DNA from: Intoshia linei
Taxonomy: Eukaryota; Orthonectida; Rhopaluridae
Length of the DNA stretch: 31,050 nt
Assembly: GCA_001642005.1 (NCBI GenBank)
Contig: LWCA01000344.1
Location: forward strand, 1-31,050
Direction of reading: 5' to 3'
The notes beneath the pieces were generated by a model. The model was not told where the DNA came from, searched no databases, and saw only the letters and a program-made list of their open reading frames with translations. A program made the position numbers and the translations under genes. Positions within the stretch are counted from its first letter, which is position 1, and every line of letters starts with the position of its first letter. Of this stretch, positions 21,018 to 31,050 are shown in pieces.

Positions 21018-22621
21018 ATCTAATGCGATTATGGCAATTTTATTTTCGTGTTGAAAATGCACACTAGTAGTATTTTTTCTTGAAAAACTCATAACTGTTG
21101 TACACTTCAAAAAATCATAAAAGAAGTAGATTCCATGAATAAACGAGGTTCACTATCGTGTCTATAATTATAGATATTATAATATAAGTAATTTAAGTAT
21201 TATATCTCTTTATTTCTAACTTCACAAAGAGAGAAAAAAACACAAAATGGACGTATAATTTTTATCATTGAAATCTACAAGTTTTGTGAATTAATCATTG
21301 TTCATTCTATTGAAAAATGTATTTAATTTTCTCTCATATAGATAAAAAATATAGCTTTGGTTTCAATTGGAGGGTTAAGTAATAATTTTTTAATTAGAAA
21401 ACACACCAAAAAATAATTTTCGAATATAATCTCAAAATAAACACACCAAAGTTTAGTTGATTGGCACCTTTGATCTAATGTCTATATTTTTATGTGTCCA
21501 CAGCACAGTGACACGCACGGCACGGTCTACAGTGAAAAATGTATTAAAATATAAATTAATATTTATAAAATAATTAATTTGTGACTACTTAAAATAATGA
21601 AATAATTTTAAGCACAACCTAGGCTGGGCAAAAACCTCATAAAATGTAAATTAAGTTGAAAATGTATAATTCTACGTACAATCACTTTATATTTAATTTC
21701 ACAATTGTCAAATTTTCTAAATAAAGAAACATACAACGTAATTATATTTAAAATTTATGTAGGAAAACAATTATTCATCAATACTCTATTTAACAGTTAT
21801 AATTAAATGGCTTAATTTCACGAAAATACCCTTGAGCAATAAACAAACATCAATTAATAGTTGAACTGTTGCAATAAATTCGAGTAAATAACCAGCGTCA
21901 TACTAATTATCTCGAAAAATTAATCCTCAGCTTGTGACAATGGAATCAACCATCAACTGGTATTGTTGTAACACGTTTAATTCTTGTCACTTTGAGAAAT
22001 ATCTATTGATGTTTAATCCTATGGATTAAGAATAAATTAAAATGTATGAATAAAGTCGGGATAAGAAAGATAAACAATTGTTCTTAAGGGTAAAAATACC
22101 GTTCTAAAAACGTTAAAATGAAAAAGTAAGACTACTGTAGCTAAAAAACATACTTGTACAATAAATTCAAATAAATATTAGTTCATTTGCCCGGAATCGA
22201 GATATTCAGAAAACTTGAAACTAATGAAACACATTGTCCAATAATCTGCGCTTCAATTTTGACACACGCTGTGCTATTCTCACTAGTCGATATAGTCCAC
22301 ATGGACCACTCCCAAATGAGTTATATTGACCATTTTAGTTGCATTTAACCCATAATTTACATCTCAGAATTTATAATTACATTCGCATTTATCAAAGATA
22401 TCAAAGTCAATATTATATTAATAAAGTCAATTAACATTAACTGAAATAATATTCAACGGCAAAGTCAATTTCCATTGAAATATAAATCAAATGAAACTCA
22501 ATACATTTACGGCGAAAAATGGTAAAAATTTAATAAATAAAAGATTTGATACAAAGTAAAACTTTCATAATCGTTATAAAAGCCTAAAAATGTATAAACA
22601 TATTAAGTAAACACGTATGCA

Positions 22622-25600
22622 TTACTTTTCAATCATAGGGTCTCTTAAAGATTCACTAATTTCCACATTGTTATGATCGTCCAGATTAAATATTGACTCG
22701 ATAACAGCCATTTCAGTGGCGGTAGTTTTCAATCCACAAAAACCAACCCAATCGTTAACTACCAATCCAGCTCCAATTAAATCACAACCAGAATTCAGTG
22801 TTCCGGACTAATAACTTTTTTAAATTTAAAAAAAACAATATTACCAATAAGGGTAATCCTAATAATTCAGACAACTCTTTTCGTTCGTCCAATTTAATTG
22901 CAGAATGTAACTATAATAGATATTATATAAAAGATATGCTCACATTTTTAATTTTTAATTAAAATGTAATTCTAGTAAATTGACCAATGATCACTGCACC
23001 GCTAGATTTAAGACTCAAATTACAAAATCATATTATAAAATAAACTCTACCAATCCACCCTTGTTAGATAAAACTCCGTAGGATCCAGCCAAAACGTTGC
23101 TACCAATAGTGTGTCTGAACACTTCTACTCCCAAAACATCACATATATCTTCCTCGGTTTCCTAATACAATTGAATATAATAGAATAAAATATTTTATAT
23201 AGGGTGTTCCTTATAGATATATTACACATATAGGGTGTATAGCGCCCACTAGGAAATAAATGATACATTTTGGTAATAATTATAAATAAAAAAATTTCCC
23301 CAATTATCTTGTCATCTTCAAAAATCTGCATAGTCAATATAAAAGTTTTTCTTAAATTATATTCTTAATTAATTCTTCATTAATTAAATAAATTAACTAT
23401 TATGAATAGTTTTTAACTAAATTATCCATAAAAAGGTCTCATATTTCAAATCTGACAGCTTCATTGAATTTTATAAATAAAACTTAATCGAATGAATACC
23501 AAATACATTGAAACAATTTAAAAATGCACAATTTTACATTATTAAATACGTACTTATCTACGAGTCACTGTAAAACAGTGGTTCCCGATTCAAATAGTGT
23601 ACGGTCACCCATTTAAAAATATTAATTTTTTTTACCCAAAAGGAACCATCCAATATATAACATTTATGAAAAAATTAAAGATTTCTTCTCATAAGTGTAG
23701 TATTAGATTGGAAGTATTAAACAATATAAGTTTCAAATTTTATATATAATAATTTTAAATCTATTAACAATCAGTAACAACTATAGTTTACTTTATGTAA
23801 CTGTACAGTTAATATGGTAACATTACAATAATATTTGATAAAATTGTGTTTTTCAAAAAAATATTAAAAAAAGGTGATTTTTCTATTAATTTAGGTTGGT
23901 AAAATTATTTTTTTATTTTGGGTTTTGTATTAAGAAGTTGCTTTTGCGCTGTGGACCCCTAAGATGATATTACAAAAAACATGTGGATCCCAAAAAAATT
24001 AATAATAATTACAATTTTTAATGAATCATTAGATTTGTGTGAAACGAATAATGACCAAATAAGATGGAGTACTCTAGTTTTTCGAAATGATAAAGTTGAT
24101 GAACTATTAATATTAAACAAATTTTTAAATTTCAATACTAACGTTATTATTCAACTTCACAATATATGCAGATAAGCAATCATAGGAAGAAAAAATGTCG
24201 ACCCTAATCAATTTTAGTTTATTTGAATTAATTTATGTCTAAAAATCACAAACATGAAGTCACTTTTTCATAGTTAACGTCATATTTTAAAATCGTAAAT
24301 CTTTTTTTTTAAAACCAAAATCAGTTTTATTTGTTTACTTCTTTGAATAAACGACTTTATTATTTGAAAATATGACGTTAATTAAAGAAAAAATGACTTT
24401 ATGTACTGAAAATGTCTATAATATGTAATAATGTGTATAATTTTCATGGACCCCCAAAAAAGTGCTGTGGACCCCGTTGAGAGAGGCCGATCTGTGATTC
24501 TTAAAAGTTAAGACATGAAAAAAAAATTTTATAAACCTTTGAAATTTCATGATGAACAAGAGCAACGTAATCGTTGTTTAAAATCATATTTCCGAGAGCA
24601 GTATATCTTTCGTTTATACGCTTGACACGTACTCCATCAGGCATAGAATTAGTAATATGTTTCAGTTCATTGTCTGTAGTAATATGTGGTAATAACAGTC
24701 CTTTACTGTTTCCTTAAATAATTACATTACATTACAAACAAATTAAATAATTCTTAAAATTATTATTTTTACCACAGTTTCTGAGATAAAAACATAACAG
24801 TAGACGCTCGAAAAGTGACCACCTCGAACGGGTGACCACTTTTTTAGATGCTATAACAAAACAATACTAATGAAAATTAATTTTACTACTAAAAGTGACC
24901 ACTAAATATGAAATAGAAACTACAATACCAAAAAAATGTATTTCTCCAAATTTTTTTTAAGTTGACCTAGTAATTTAACTTTAATGGTCCAATTTAACAA
25001 AATTTGGGAACCCTTGATATTGTATAACATGCCGTTCCGGTTCGATAGAATAGAAATAAAGCTAATTTAGTTAAAGTCACAAGCTAACCAATATCTCCAA
25101 ACAATCAACCCAACAAAAAATTGTGAAACTTTTTGAAAATTAGAAATTATTTTTTTGTCAACCCCATTTAGCGAAAAATTTACCTATACTGATTGATAAG
25201 CAGCAAATACGTATTCAAAAATATACCAATACACATTCTTCCAATAATTTTGGTGTTGTTAATTAATGCATTGAAAACTGGTATTTCTGGAGGTAATTCT
25301 GATTCAAATGTACTAATATAATATTGAATTAAATTATTTACAAAAAATATATATCAATGTGTCCAATGGACACTTTCCATAATCATTGACAGTGAGATAA
25401 AAAAATAATTTCAAAAAATGTAATTTAATTTAATTTTTTTATATATTCATTTTAAATTTATAGACTAAGTTTTAATTTAGGTCTAGCAGAAACTATCATG
25501 TTTTGTTACTAAATCCTGAAATGTAAAATTAATCAACCATCTGTGATGTTACCTATTATTATTTAATGAGTTGAATTTTGTCTTTTTAAAATCAACAAAG

Positions 25601-25769
25601 AGACAAAAAGAATCAAAATAAAAGAATAAATAAAATAAAGTTTTAAATTACACTAATTGTACCTGTAAAAATTTTGAGAATCTGCAATTCCAACTAAGCA
25701 ATATTTGTTGGTCAATTTTGAAAAAACACCAATTTCTGAACTTCCCTCACAATGAGTTTTGACAATCAT
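22622..25769 (-). CDS. EIF6: Eukaryotic translation initiation factor 6 (eIF6), 6 exons, complete
   Basis: Exons in reading order: 25769-25663, 25312-25227, 24712-24537, 23161-23051, 22910-22845, 22807-22622; all GT/AG, in frame, 243 aa (human 245). eIF6 binds nascent 60S subunits, keeps them from joining 40S early, and acts in pre-60S maturation. Seen: [18 protein letters not shown] at about 11-28; [20 protein letters not shown] then [79 protein letters not shown] then [18 protein letters not shown]. This covers all five repeats of the pentein-like fold from end to end. Introns in reading order are 350, 514, 1374, 140 and 37 bases. The tail ends [10 protein letters not shown]. It shares a divergent 451-base upstream region with the RNF121-like gene. 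Identity rests on remembered family sequence but is very clear. Confidence 0.97.
22808..22844 (-). other. 37-base spliceosomal intron of eIF6
   Basis: On the minus strand, donor gtaata follows ...LGLPLL and acceptor gttattag precedes TCC GGA ACA. Splicing gives PLLSGTLNSG, aligned with PLVAGTVNRG of human eIF6, which fixes both boundaries. Confidence 0.93.
23576..23948. mobile_element. hAT-like element part in eIF6 intron 3
   Basis: It starts cagtggttcccgattcaaat, a hAT-type terminus, and continues with the same sequence as the reverse strand of 11410-11476. Its inner part at 23840-23940 matches the reverse strand of about 11260-11350. It runs directly into the element at 23949. Confidence 0.6.
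23949..24488. mobile_element. Second copy of the inner hAT MITE family
   Basis: ctgtggacccctaagatgat and tactgaaaatgtctataata correspond to the internal left and right parts of 3717-4337. The middle differs and contains an inverted repeat (24257-24292 with 24365-24400). The outermost ends are degraded and no 8-base duplication is seen. Confidence 0.65.
24257..24400. repeat. Inverted repeat (hairpin-forming)
   Basis: Left arm about 24257-24292 (aagtcactttttcat, then gttaacgtcatatttt) and right arm about 24365-24400 (aaaatatgacgttaa, then aaaaaatgacttt) are imperfect reverse complements of about 36 bases with a loop of about 70. Probably the ends of a small foldback element inserted in the hAT copy. 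Confidence 0.6.
24798..24910. repeat. Possible Tigger-like terminus with repeated GTGACCAC
   Basis: cagtagacgctcgaaaagtg resembles the CAGT-rich ends of Tigger/pogo-type elements. gtgaccac occurs three times (about 24817, 24832 and 24896). The opposite end was not found. It lies within eIF6 intron 2. Confidence 0.3.
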
Positions 25770-26220
25770 GCAGTATATTTAATAAGTAATGATAATTAAG
25801 TTTAAAAAAAAACTGTCATGGTTATAAAGTTTAAACTAATAAATTTTAAATTTACAAATTTTTATACAAGTAATTTGGGATCAATTCCCATAACTTCCCC
25901 AGGATGAATATAGGCTACATCGATCAAGTTTTATAATTATAAATAATTATAATTTAAAAAACACAAGTACAACAGTACACAAGTTCAATACACAGTTATA
26001 CATGATGTAATAAGTATAATATTACAGCTGCTACTGCACTGTTCGACGACAGTATATTATAATTCAAATATTAATATTTTATTTCCATTTTACGAATTTA
26101 CCAACCCATACTGTTTACAATTTGTATGGAACTATTCTAACTTGTGTTATTTGTTGAAACTATTGATTATTTAGTTAATTTTCTATCAAGTCAATAAAGT
26201 TTATTTTCTCAAAATTATAA
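25770..26220. promoter_or_regulatory. Divergent upstream region shared by eIF6 and the RNF121-like gene
   Basis: The start codons of two genes on opposite strands are 451 bases apart with no other feature between them, so this segment must hold both 5' leaders and core promoters. The sequence is AT-rich; no specific core element can be assigned with confidence. Confidence 0.5.
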
Positions 26221-29200
26221 ATGCTCCCTTTAAATACTTCTGTAATGAACGATACTGTACTGTTTAATGTAACGGATGATGCATTTTTACATCCAACCCG
26301 AAACCACATTCATAAAGACCCACAATTGCACCATTTTATTATTATGATTTTTATATTTTGTTTTATTCTTCTTTTTCAATATTTCATACATAAATGGAAA
26401 ACAACCAATTTTAAATCTTATCAGGTAATTTTATCGTAACAGAAAATTTTAATTATATATTTTTAATAAACGTATATTACATTAATAAATAATTAATAGT
26501 CATTATAAAACCCAGAAATACGAATATATTTTAGTAGAATTTTTAATTGATAGTCGCTTTTTCGTGTAAATTCTAAAAAATTTAGGGTATTTTGGAAAAA
26601 CTTTGAAAAAAAATTTTAACATCATTTTATGTCAAACTTTAATATAGACTTTATAATGATTAATTATAATTAATATAGATTTTTGGTTAATTCATTTTTT
26701 AGTTCGTCACACTTATTGTCATGTATGTTATACCTCTATTGATCTCTATACGAATGTTTTTTATTCGATTTATATTTATATCGTCCCTTTATTTTCTTGG
26801 AAATATTTACATTATTTACAAAGCATTACAAAAACCGATCGATAGAAATTCACCAAGGTTAATTTTTATTAATTAAACGTGTATTTTATCAGGTGTCTCA
26901 TAGATGCCGTCGTCCAATCAATTTGGTGCGACCTGTATATTTAATATCTTATTAAAATGTCAAAATTGAATTATTTTATGAAATTTTGTGTGTGTGGTCT
27001 GATACTATTTGTTTAGAAAAGTAATAGGCGTAGAGATTTAAGAATACTAATTTTTTCGAGGGTGAGACTTTATCGCAAATTTCATTTTTAGAAACTGACT
27101 TCTTTATTGTAAAAACACCAATTATCTTTTTTTAAAAAATGAAACGAGTCGTAGAATTTAAAAAAAATATACATTCTGATATAGATTTTTAAATTTTAAT
27201 TTTAAAAAATAATAGGTTAACGGCCAAAATCATAAATTACCCCTTTTTTTAAAAATAAAAAAAGTTGTAGAATATTATATAACATACATTATGAGATAGT
27301 TTTTAAAATTATAAGCATTATCATAAATTTCAACCCAAAAAAGTGCATTTCACGATGAAAACCACAGATTACTCTTTTTTTAAAAAATGAAAGTACCCCT
27401 AGAATTTAAAAAAAACAACAGATAATACAGTTATATCGTATTAACACACAAAAATTTCAATCTGACAAAGTGACGTCTTCACGATCAAAAAGGCACTTTA
27501 GTATTCAGTTTTTTTATTTTGAAATTATTTTATTAATACAAAAAATTTGTAATAATTAATGATCCTACAATTAAAAAAAAACATTACTCTGATACAGTTT
27601 ATTTCAGCTCATATACTTACAAAATTTCAACCCACGAATCTACACATTCCCGGTAAAAAATTGCTTTTATTACATTACCAACCATTATTTTTCGATTACG
27701 ATTTCGATTTATTACGATAAATTTCGACGGTAAATTAAAATATTTATCACACAATTTCAAAAAAAGTGGAATTGACCGCATACATATTTGAAATGATGAA
27801 ATATGGATTTCAATTTAATAAATTGATTCCTTCTGTTTTTTTATCATTACTGTGTAGATTCTCATTTTCAAATTTACAGTTAAATTCATTATAACTTTTT
27901 TATAATCATATTGAGATTTATTTGAATGTTGGAATCATACCCGACATATGTTATTAAATTGCTGAATCCTTTATATATTGATACAAATTGATTTATTAAT
28001 ATTTTTTACTTATCTAAAGCAGTTACTGAATATATTTGATTACATTACACAGTGCAACATTTTTGAACTTTTTAAAATCTATTTCGGAAATTTTATTAAG
28101 AAAGTGAAGGGGTTGGTCGTTAACCTATAATCGGAAAATGAGACATCTATCGCGTAGTTACCGAAATAATTACGCAACAATATTGTTTTGAAAACATTTA
28201 AATTTAATTTTCTGTATGTTTAATTTATTATTTTTTATTTAACAAAAATACAATTTAACTTAAAATATTTTGAGGCATCTATTCAAACTATGGTTTTTAA
28301 TATATAACCACGATTTAAAAAAAAATAACATTAATTTATCAAAACAAAGTTTTTTATTGACTATCTTGGAAAACTTTATGTTGTTTTGATAAGCGTATCC
28401 TTCCACTTATGGTAACAAGATTTGAGTAGTTTATATCGTGTAGTTTTGTTTTAATTAATGATTTATTAATTTTTCAAAATTGGTATCATGGATACAGAAT
28501 CAAAATAAAAGTTTATTTTACAATTACTTTTACAATTTTTTGGGGTTGTGAATATGAAAAGGAGGGTGCAATATAGAGTCAATACTATCCAGAGATGATT
28601 CATTGACGGATAAAGGAGTGATATTTAAATTTTTTGTAGGTTTAATGTTTTTATTTTTTTTTGAAAATAAATTAGGCTTTGATTTACCAAAATGACATTT
28701 TGTGTCTACAATGGGTTTTAGCCATGATTTTGTACTGTCATACCGTTGTATCATATTACTGATATCAGTGTGACATGTTCCACAAAAAAATTGTAGAATC
28801 CACCATTCACTTGACGTCACAATTTGTTCATACAATAATACCAATTTCTGGTTAAATCCAGGAGAATGTATTGAATATTTTTTTTACTCTTCAAAATATA
28901 CGCTCCAAAGATAAAACAAAATTTGATCGATTTTTCGCAAAAATGAGGCATGTTTAATAAATTAAATAAATTAGTAAATTGAAGTATAACTTTGTAATTT
29001 AAATTTTGTATAGCAACATTGTATATATTAATTATAATTAAAACTTATATATCTCAGAAATTACAGCATAGATTCAAAAATTTTTTTTTAACTTTAATTT
29101 AACAAGCGTTAGTGGCATATAAGATATTTTTTATTAAGACAGTTTTATTATTTGTCTGGTTTTTTTAATGATATTTTATTTGGAATTTATGTTATTTATG

Positions 29201-30768
29201 ATAGTTTTTTATTTTTAAAATAACTGTTTATCAAAATTTTTATACGTATTTTTAGATTGGTATATAAATGGTTCATCTTTCTGTATAGTGCGTGCTACCA
29301 TATAGGTATGTGTTTATGATACAGATAATTGAGATTAAATGCAAATACTGGTGGATCTCAAATGGGACCGTTTGAATTGGTGTTAAGTATAGTTATGTAG
29401 TATAAAAAATGTAATATTACATTTTTATTAAATTAGTTTATACCTGTACAAATTTTCGTAACCTCTAATCAACCTCTAAAAAATAATTTGTAAATACACG
29501 AATAGATAATGTTTTATTTAAAATTTTACGTGAACCCTGGGACCAATTTAACTGTCTCTGATTTAAGATAATATTGAAAATAATTATTTAGGAATTATAT
29601 CTTATGCCATTATAATATTTTCAATGCTTGGAATAACCTATCTTGTTCATGTTGACCCAGCCAACGGAATCGATCTTGGTATTCTTGGTGTATTTTATGC
29701 GGTATATTTCGGAATCGTATCGCGTGATATTGCAGATATATGCACCAATAAAATGGCTGTAAATATAGGAGTAATATTATCATTCAACTAATGTCAATTT
29801 ATTATTTCAGAAACAAACAAATGTATTTTTCTTTGTCATGTTTATTAGCTAATATTAGTACAATATACAATTGCATTCATATAGTACAGGGGTGTCAATT
29901 ATGCGACCCTCGAGCCATTTGCTGTCCCAATTATGGAATGTGCGGCCCGCGTTATAATATAAATTTTTATTTTTTATAACAATTTTTTACACATATTTCT
30001 TATTTTACAGTTTTTTCATATATTTTTCATGATTTATTTATTGAATATTACAATTTTAACATTATTTTTACATTTATTCCATTTTTATTGTTTCATATAT
30101 CATTTTATGAATTAAAATTATTATAAATTAATTAAATCTGTTAATTTTAACATAATTTTTTGAGTAAAGATTTTTTTTGTGCGGCCCGCGTAATAATGTT
30201 TTTTCACATTTGGCCCGCCAAGCAAATTGAGTCTGACATCCCTGATATAGTACATGTATTGTTAATTTAACCAAACTGATAAAAAGCTACAAAATATTAT
30301 TTTTCAAGTTAAAAGTACAAAATGAAAAATTATTCTAGTTTACATAAAGTTTTTATGTATCGACCTTTATAATATGTGGAAATATTTTATTTGACTTTAA
30401 CCTATAGTTTCTTAACCGTTTTTTGTGTGTTTTTGCTAATTTTTTTGCACAAATTTTAACTTTAAACTAAAAACTATGAAGAATTGGGATTTTTTATGAG
30501 TGCGATTAATACCATTATAACTAAAACATTGCAAGTATTTAATTTATTCGTACAATTAGTATATATCCGAAGATTCTATTCCAGCCAGAGAATTAAAGAA
30601 AAATATTTGTTCCTTGTGTTCAAATGAATTAGACCCAAGTATCAACCCTGACGAAATGGTGGATTCTTCAGATATGGAGTTGGTTCAATATTTTGATCGA
30701 AACAGTGCCATCAAAACTAGATCGCTAGATGAAATAGAAGGTGTTATTGAATTAGATTGCAATCATAG
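26221..30768 (+). CDS. RNF121/RNF175-like membrane RING protein, 5' part
   Basis: Exons: 26221-26424, 26703-26857, 29256-29305, 29592-29770, 30560-30768; phases agree throughout; at least 265 residues; the gene continues past the window. The family comprises multi-pass ER/Golgi E3 ubiquitin ligases. Seen: membrane segments at about residues 38-55 (HFIIMIFIFCFILLFQYF) and 69-112 (two spans); LVYKWFIFLYSACYHIG, aligned with LVYKWFLLIYKISYATG of human RNF121; IISYAIIIFSMLGITYLV; VFYAVYFGIVSRDIADIC, aligned with LLFYGLYYGVLERDFAEMC; then the RING start CSLC (213-216) and CNH (263-265). The next exon, expected to start FHEFC-like, is not found before 31050. Intron 2 is 2.4 kb, and intron 4 carries a hAT MITE. 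Comparison is from memory. Confidence 0.92.
27060..28060. repeat. Dispersed AT-rich repeat, long copy
   Basis: It follows 8430-9020 in order: caatctgacaaagtgacg, gatcaaaaaggcactttagt, cattcccggtaaaaaattg, accattatttttcgatt, gttactgaatatat. Its first part holds two or three diverged subunits in which a run of T's precedes a gtagaatt-like phrase. No open frame. Confidence 0.6.
28512..28517 (-). terminator. Possible poly(A) signal of the antisense exon
   Basis: AATAAA on the minus strand, 13 bases past the stop codon at 28530. Close spacing, but compatible with a short 3' end. Confidence 0.35.
28530..28847 (-). CDS. Unrecognised antisense exon inside the RNF121-like intron
   Basis: The minus-strand frame reads as real protein: LVLLYEQIVTSSEWWILQFF, CGTCHTDISNMIQRYD, then a Lys/Asn-rich and Ser-rich tail ending HIHNPKKL. 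There is no ATG at the front; an acceptor-like ttaaccag lies directly before 28847, so this is probably the last exon of a nested gene whose other exons lie at higher coordinates. One upstream candidate (from about 28950, starting MPHFCEKS) has a good gtaaaa donor but gives the wrong phase, so I did not join it. CGTCH and the Trp pair are the only notable motifs. No family recognised. Confidence 0.45.
   Translation of the reverse strand, partial: KLVLLYEQIVTSSEWWILQFFCGTCHTDISNMIQRYDSTKSWLKPIVDTKCHFGKSKPNLFSKKNKNIKPTKNLNITPLSVNESSLDSIDSILHPPFHIHNPKKL
29887..30244. mobile_element. hAT-type MITE in the RNF121-like intron 4
   Basis: Ends CAGGGGTGTCA and TGACATCCCTG are inverted with one mismatch. 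An 8-base duplication ATATAGTA is exact on both sides (29879-29886 and 30245-30252). The interior has two tgcggcccgcg phrases near its two ends and no coding frame. Confidence 0.9.
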
Positions 30769-31050
30769 GTATATTTTTATAATCACATTCATTGACACTT
30801 TATGTATTGATGACAAGGTACAATATTTACACAAACGAAATTAAGTTCATAGTGTAGAATAGTGGCTATTTAAAGATTTATTTATTTTTGGATTTTTTAA
30901 CATAATATAAAATTTTTTTTGTAATTATGATAAATTATAATTTCAGCTTCACCTAATCACTTTGGTTTTAATAAGCCAGAGTAGATATATAATAAGTAGA
31001 GTCGACAAATGCAATTTTTTATGGCACTAAAGTTACTAAACAACAAGAAG
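30769..31050 (+). other. Start of intron 5 of the RNF121-like gene
   Basis: Donor gtatat follows TGC AAT CAT AG. The one good acceptor-like site (tttcag near 30946) is followed by a stop in the required frame, so the remaining RING exon most likely lies beyond the window. Confidence 0.5.

Larger units (their letters stand above)
18136..22621. other. Gene desert with several transposon relics
   Basis: No coding frame with support. 19200-19860, 19457-19700, 19922-20310 and 20615-21017 are described separately. 21470-21540 has a small GC-richer patch (gtgacacgcacggcacggtc) of unknown origin. The remainder is plain AT-rich sequence. Confidence 0.45.
26858..29255 (+). other. Intron 2 of the RNF121-like gene
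   Basis: Donor gttaat after CCA AG and acceptor tttttag before A TTG GTA. It contains a dispersed repeat copy (27060-28060) and an antisense coding exon candidate (28530-28847). 29165-29200 (ggaatttatgttatttatga) also matches 9065-9085. Confidence 0.75.

Noticed and set aside
23125-23337. Minus-strand open frame of 70 codons overlapping an eIF6 exon
   Set aside because: It covers eIF6 exon 4 in the wrong frame and runs into intron sequence.
23981-24175. Open frame [20 protein letters not shown]
   Set aside because: It lies in the second copy of a hAT MITE; the equivalent region of the first copy at about 3780-3910 is not open, so coding is not conserved. It may be a distant transposase remnant but cannot be supported.
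28850-28950. Upstream exon for the antisense gene starting MPHFCEKS with a 41-base intron
   Set aside because: Splice sites look good, but the phase does not match the downstream frame and the join meets a stop.
29791-29979. Cysteine-containing open frame CDPRAICCPNYGMCGPRY
   Set aside because: The cysteines come from the end sequence of the hAT MITE at 29887, not from a gene.
30946-31050. Last RING exon of the RNF121-like gene after the tttcag at 30946
   Set aside because: The required frame hits TAA after a few codons and lacks the expected FHxxC-type ligands.
1-31050. tRNA, rRNA, CRISPR arrays, bacterial promoters or prophage
   Set aside because: No cloverleaf, rRNA core, regularly spaced repeat or operon structure was seen; the window is clearly spliced animal DNA.

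Overview
This window is nuclear DNA from an AT-rich animal genome. It carries spliced metazoan genes, including an MRTF/MKL-type SRF coactivator, eIF6 and an RNF121/RNF175-type membrane RING protein. Long gene-poor stretches between them are filled with decayed DNA transposons. Nothing bacterial, viral, CRISPR, tRNA or rRNA was seen. The species cannot be named. Several introns are extremely short (30, 37 and 48 bases) beside introns of 1-3 kb, below the usual insect or vertebrate minimum. I infer a lineage with very compact introns, such as flatworms or orthonectid/dicyemid-like animals, but this is unproven.

Layout. 1-552: unrecognised coding fragment, possibly frameshifted, with a poly(A) signal. 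1634-7042 (+): five-exon MRTF-like gene with two RPEL motifs, the basic B1 box, a Q-type LLxKQQ box and a SAP domain. Its 3.3-kb third intron holds a three-layer transposon nest (hAT inside piggyBac inside hAT), each layer with an exact target duplication. 7744-8151 (-): small orphan coding exon. 8160-11821: repeat-rich desert. About 11950-12907 (-): orphan coding exon. 12908-17221: desert with a hAT transposase remnant. 17222-18135 (+): three-exon orphan gene with a KEN-type motif. 18136-22621: desert with several MITE-like elements. 22622-25769 (-): complete six-exon eIF6 gene. 26221 to beyond about 30768 (+): 5' part of an RNF121/175-like gene, sharing a 451-base divergent promoter region with eIF6; its 3' end lies outside the window. 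An unrecognised antisense exon (28530-28847) lies within its second intron.

The genes do not form an operon or a recognisable pathway. MRTF links actin state to transcription, eIF6 acts in 60S ribosome maturation, and the RNF121 family acts in ER/Golgi membranes. I found no evidence for a new multi-gene system. The points most worth follow-up are the compact MRTF with no visible leucine zipper, the tiny introns, the triple-nested transposons, the widened RING spacing and the orphan genes. Exon models were built by hand from frame continuity, GT/AG sites and remembered homologous sequences; no alignment or search was run.
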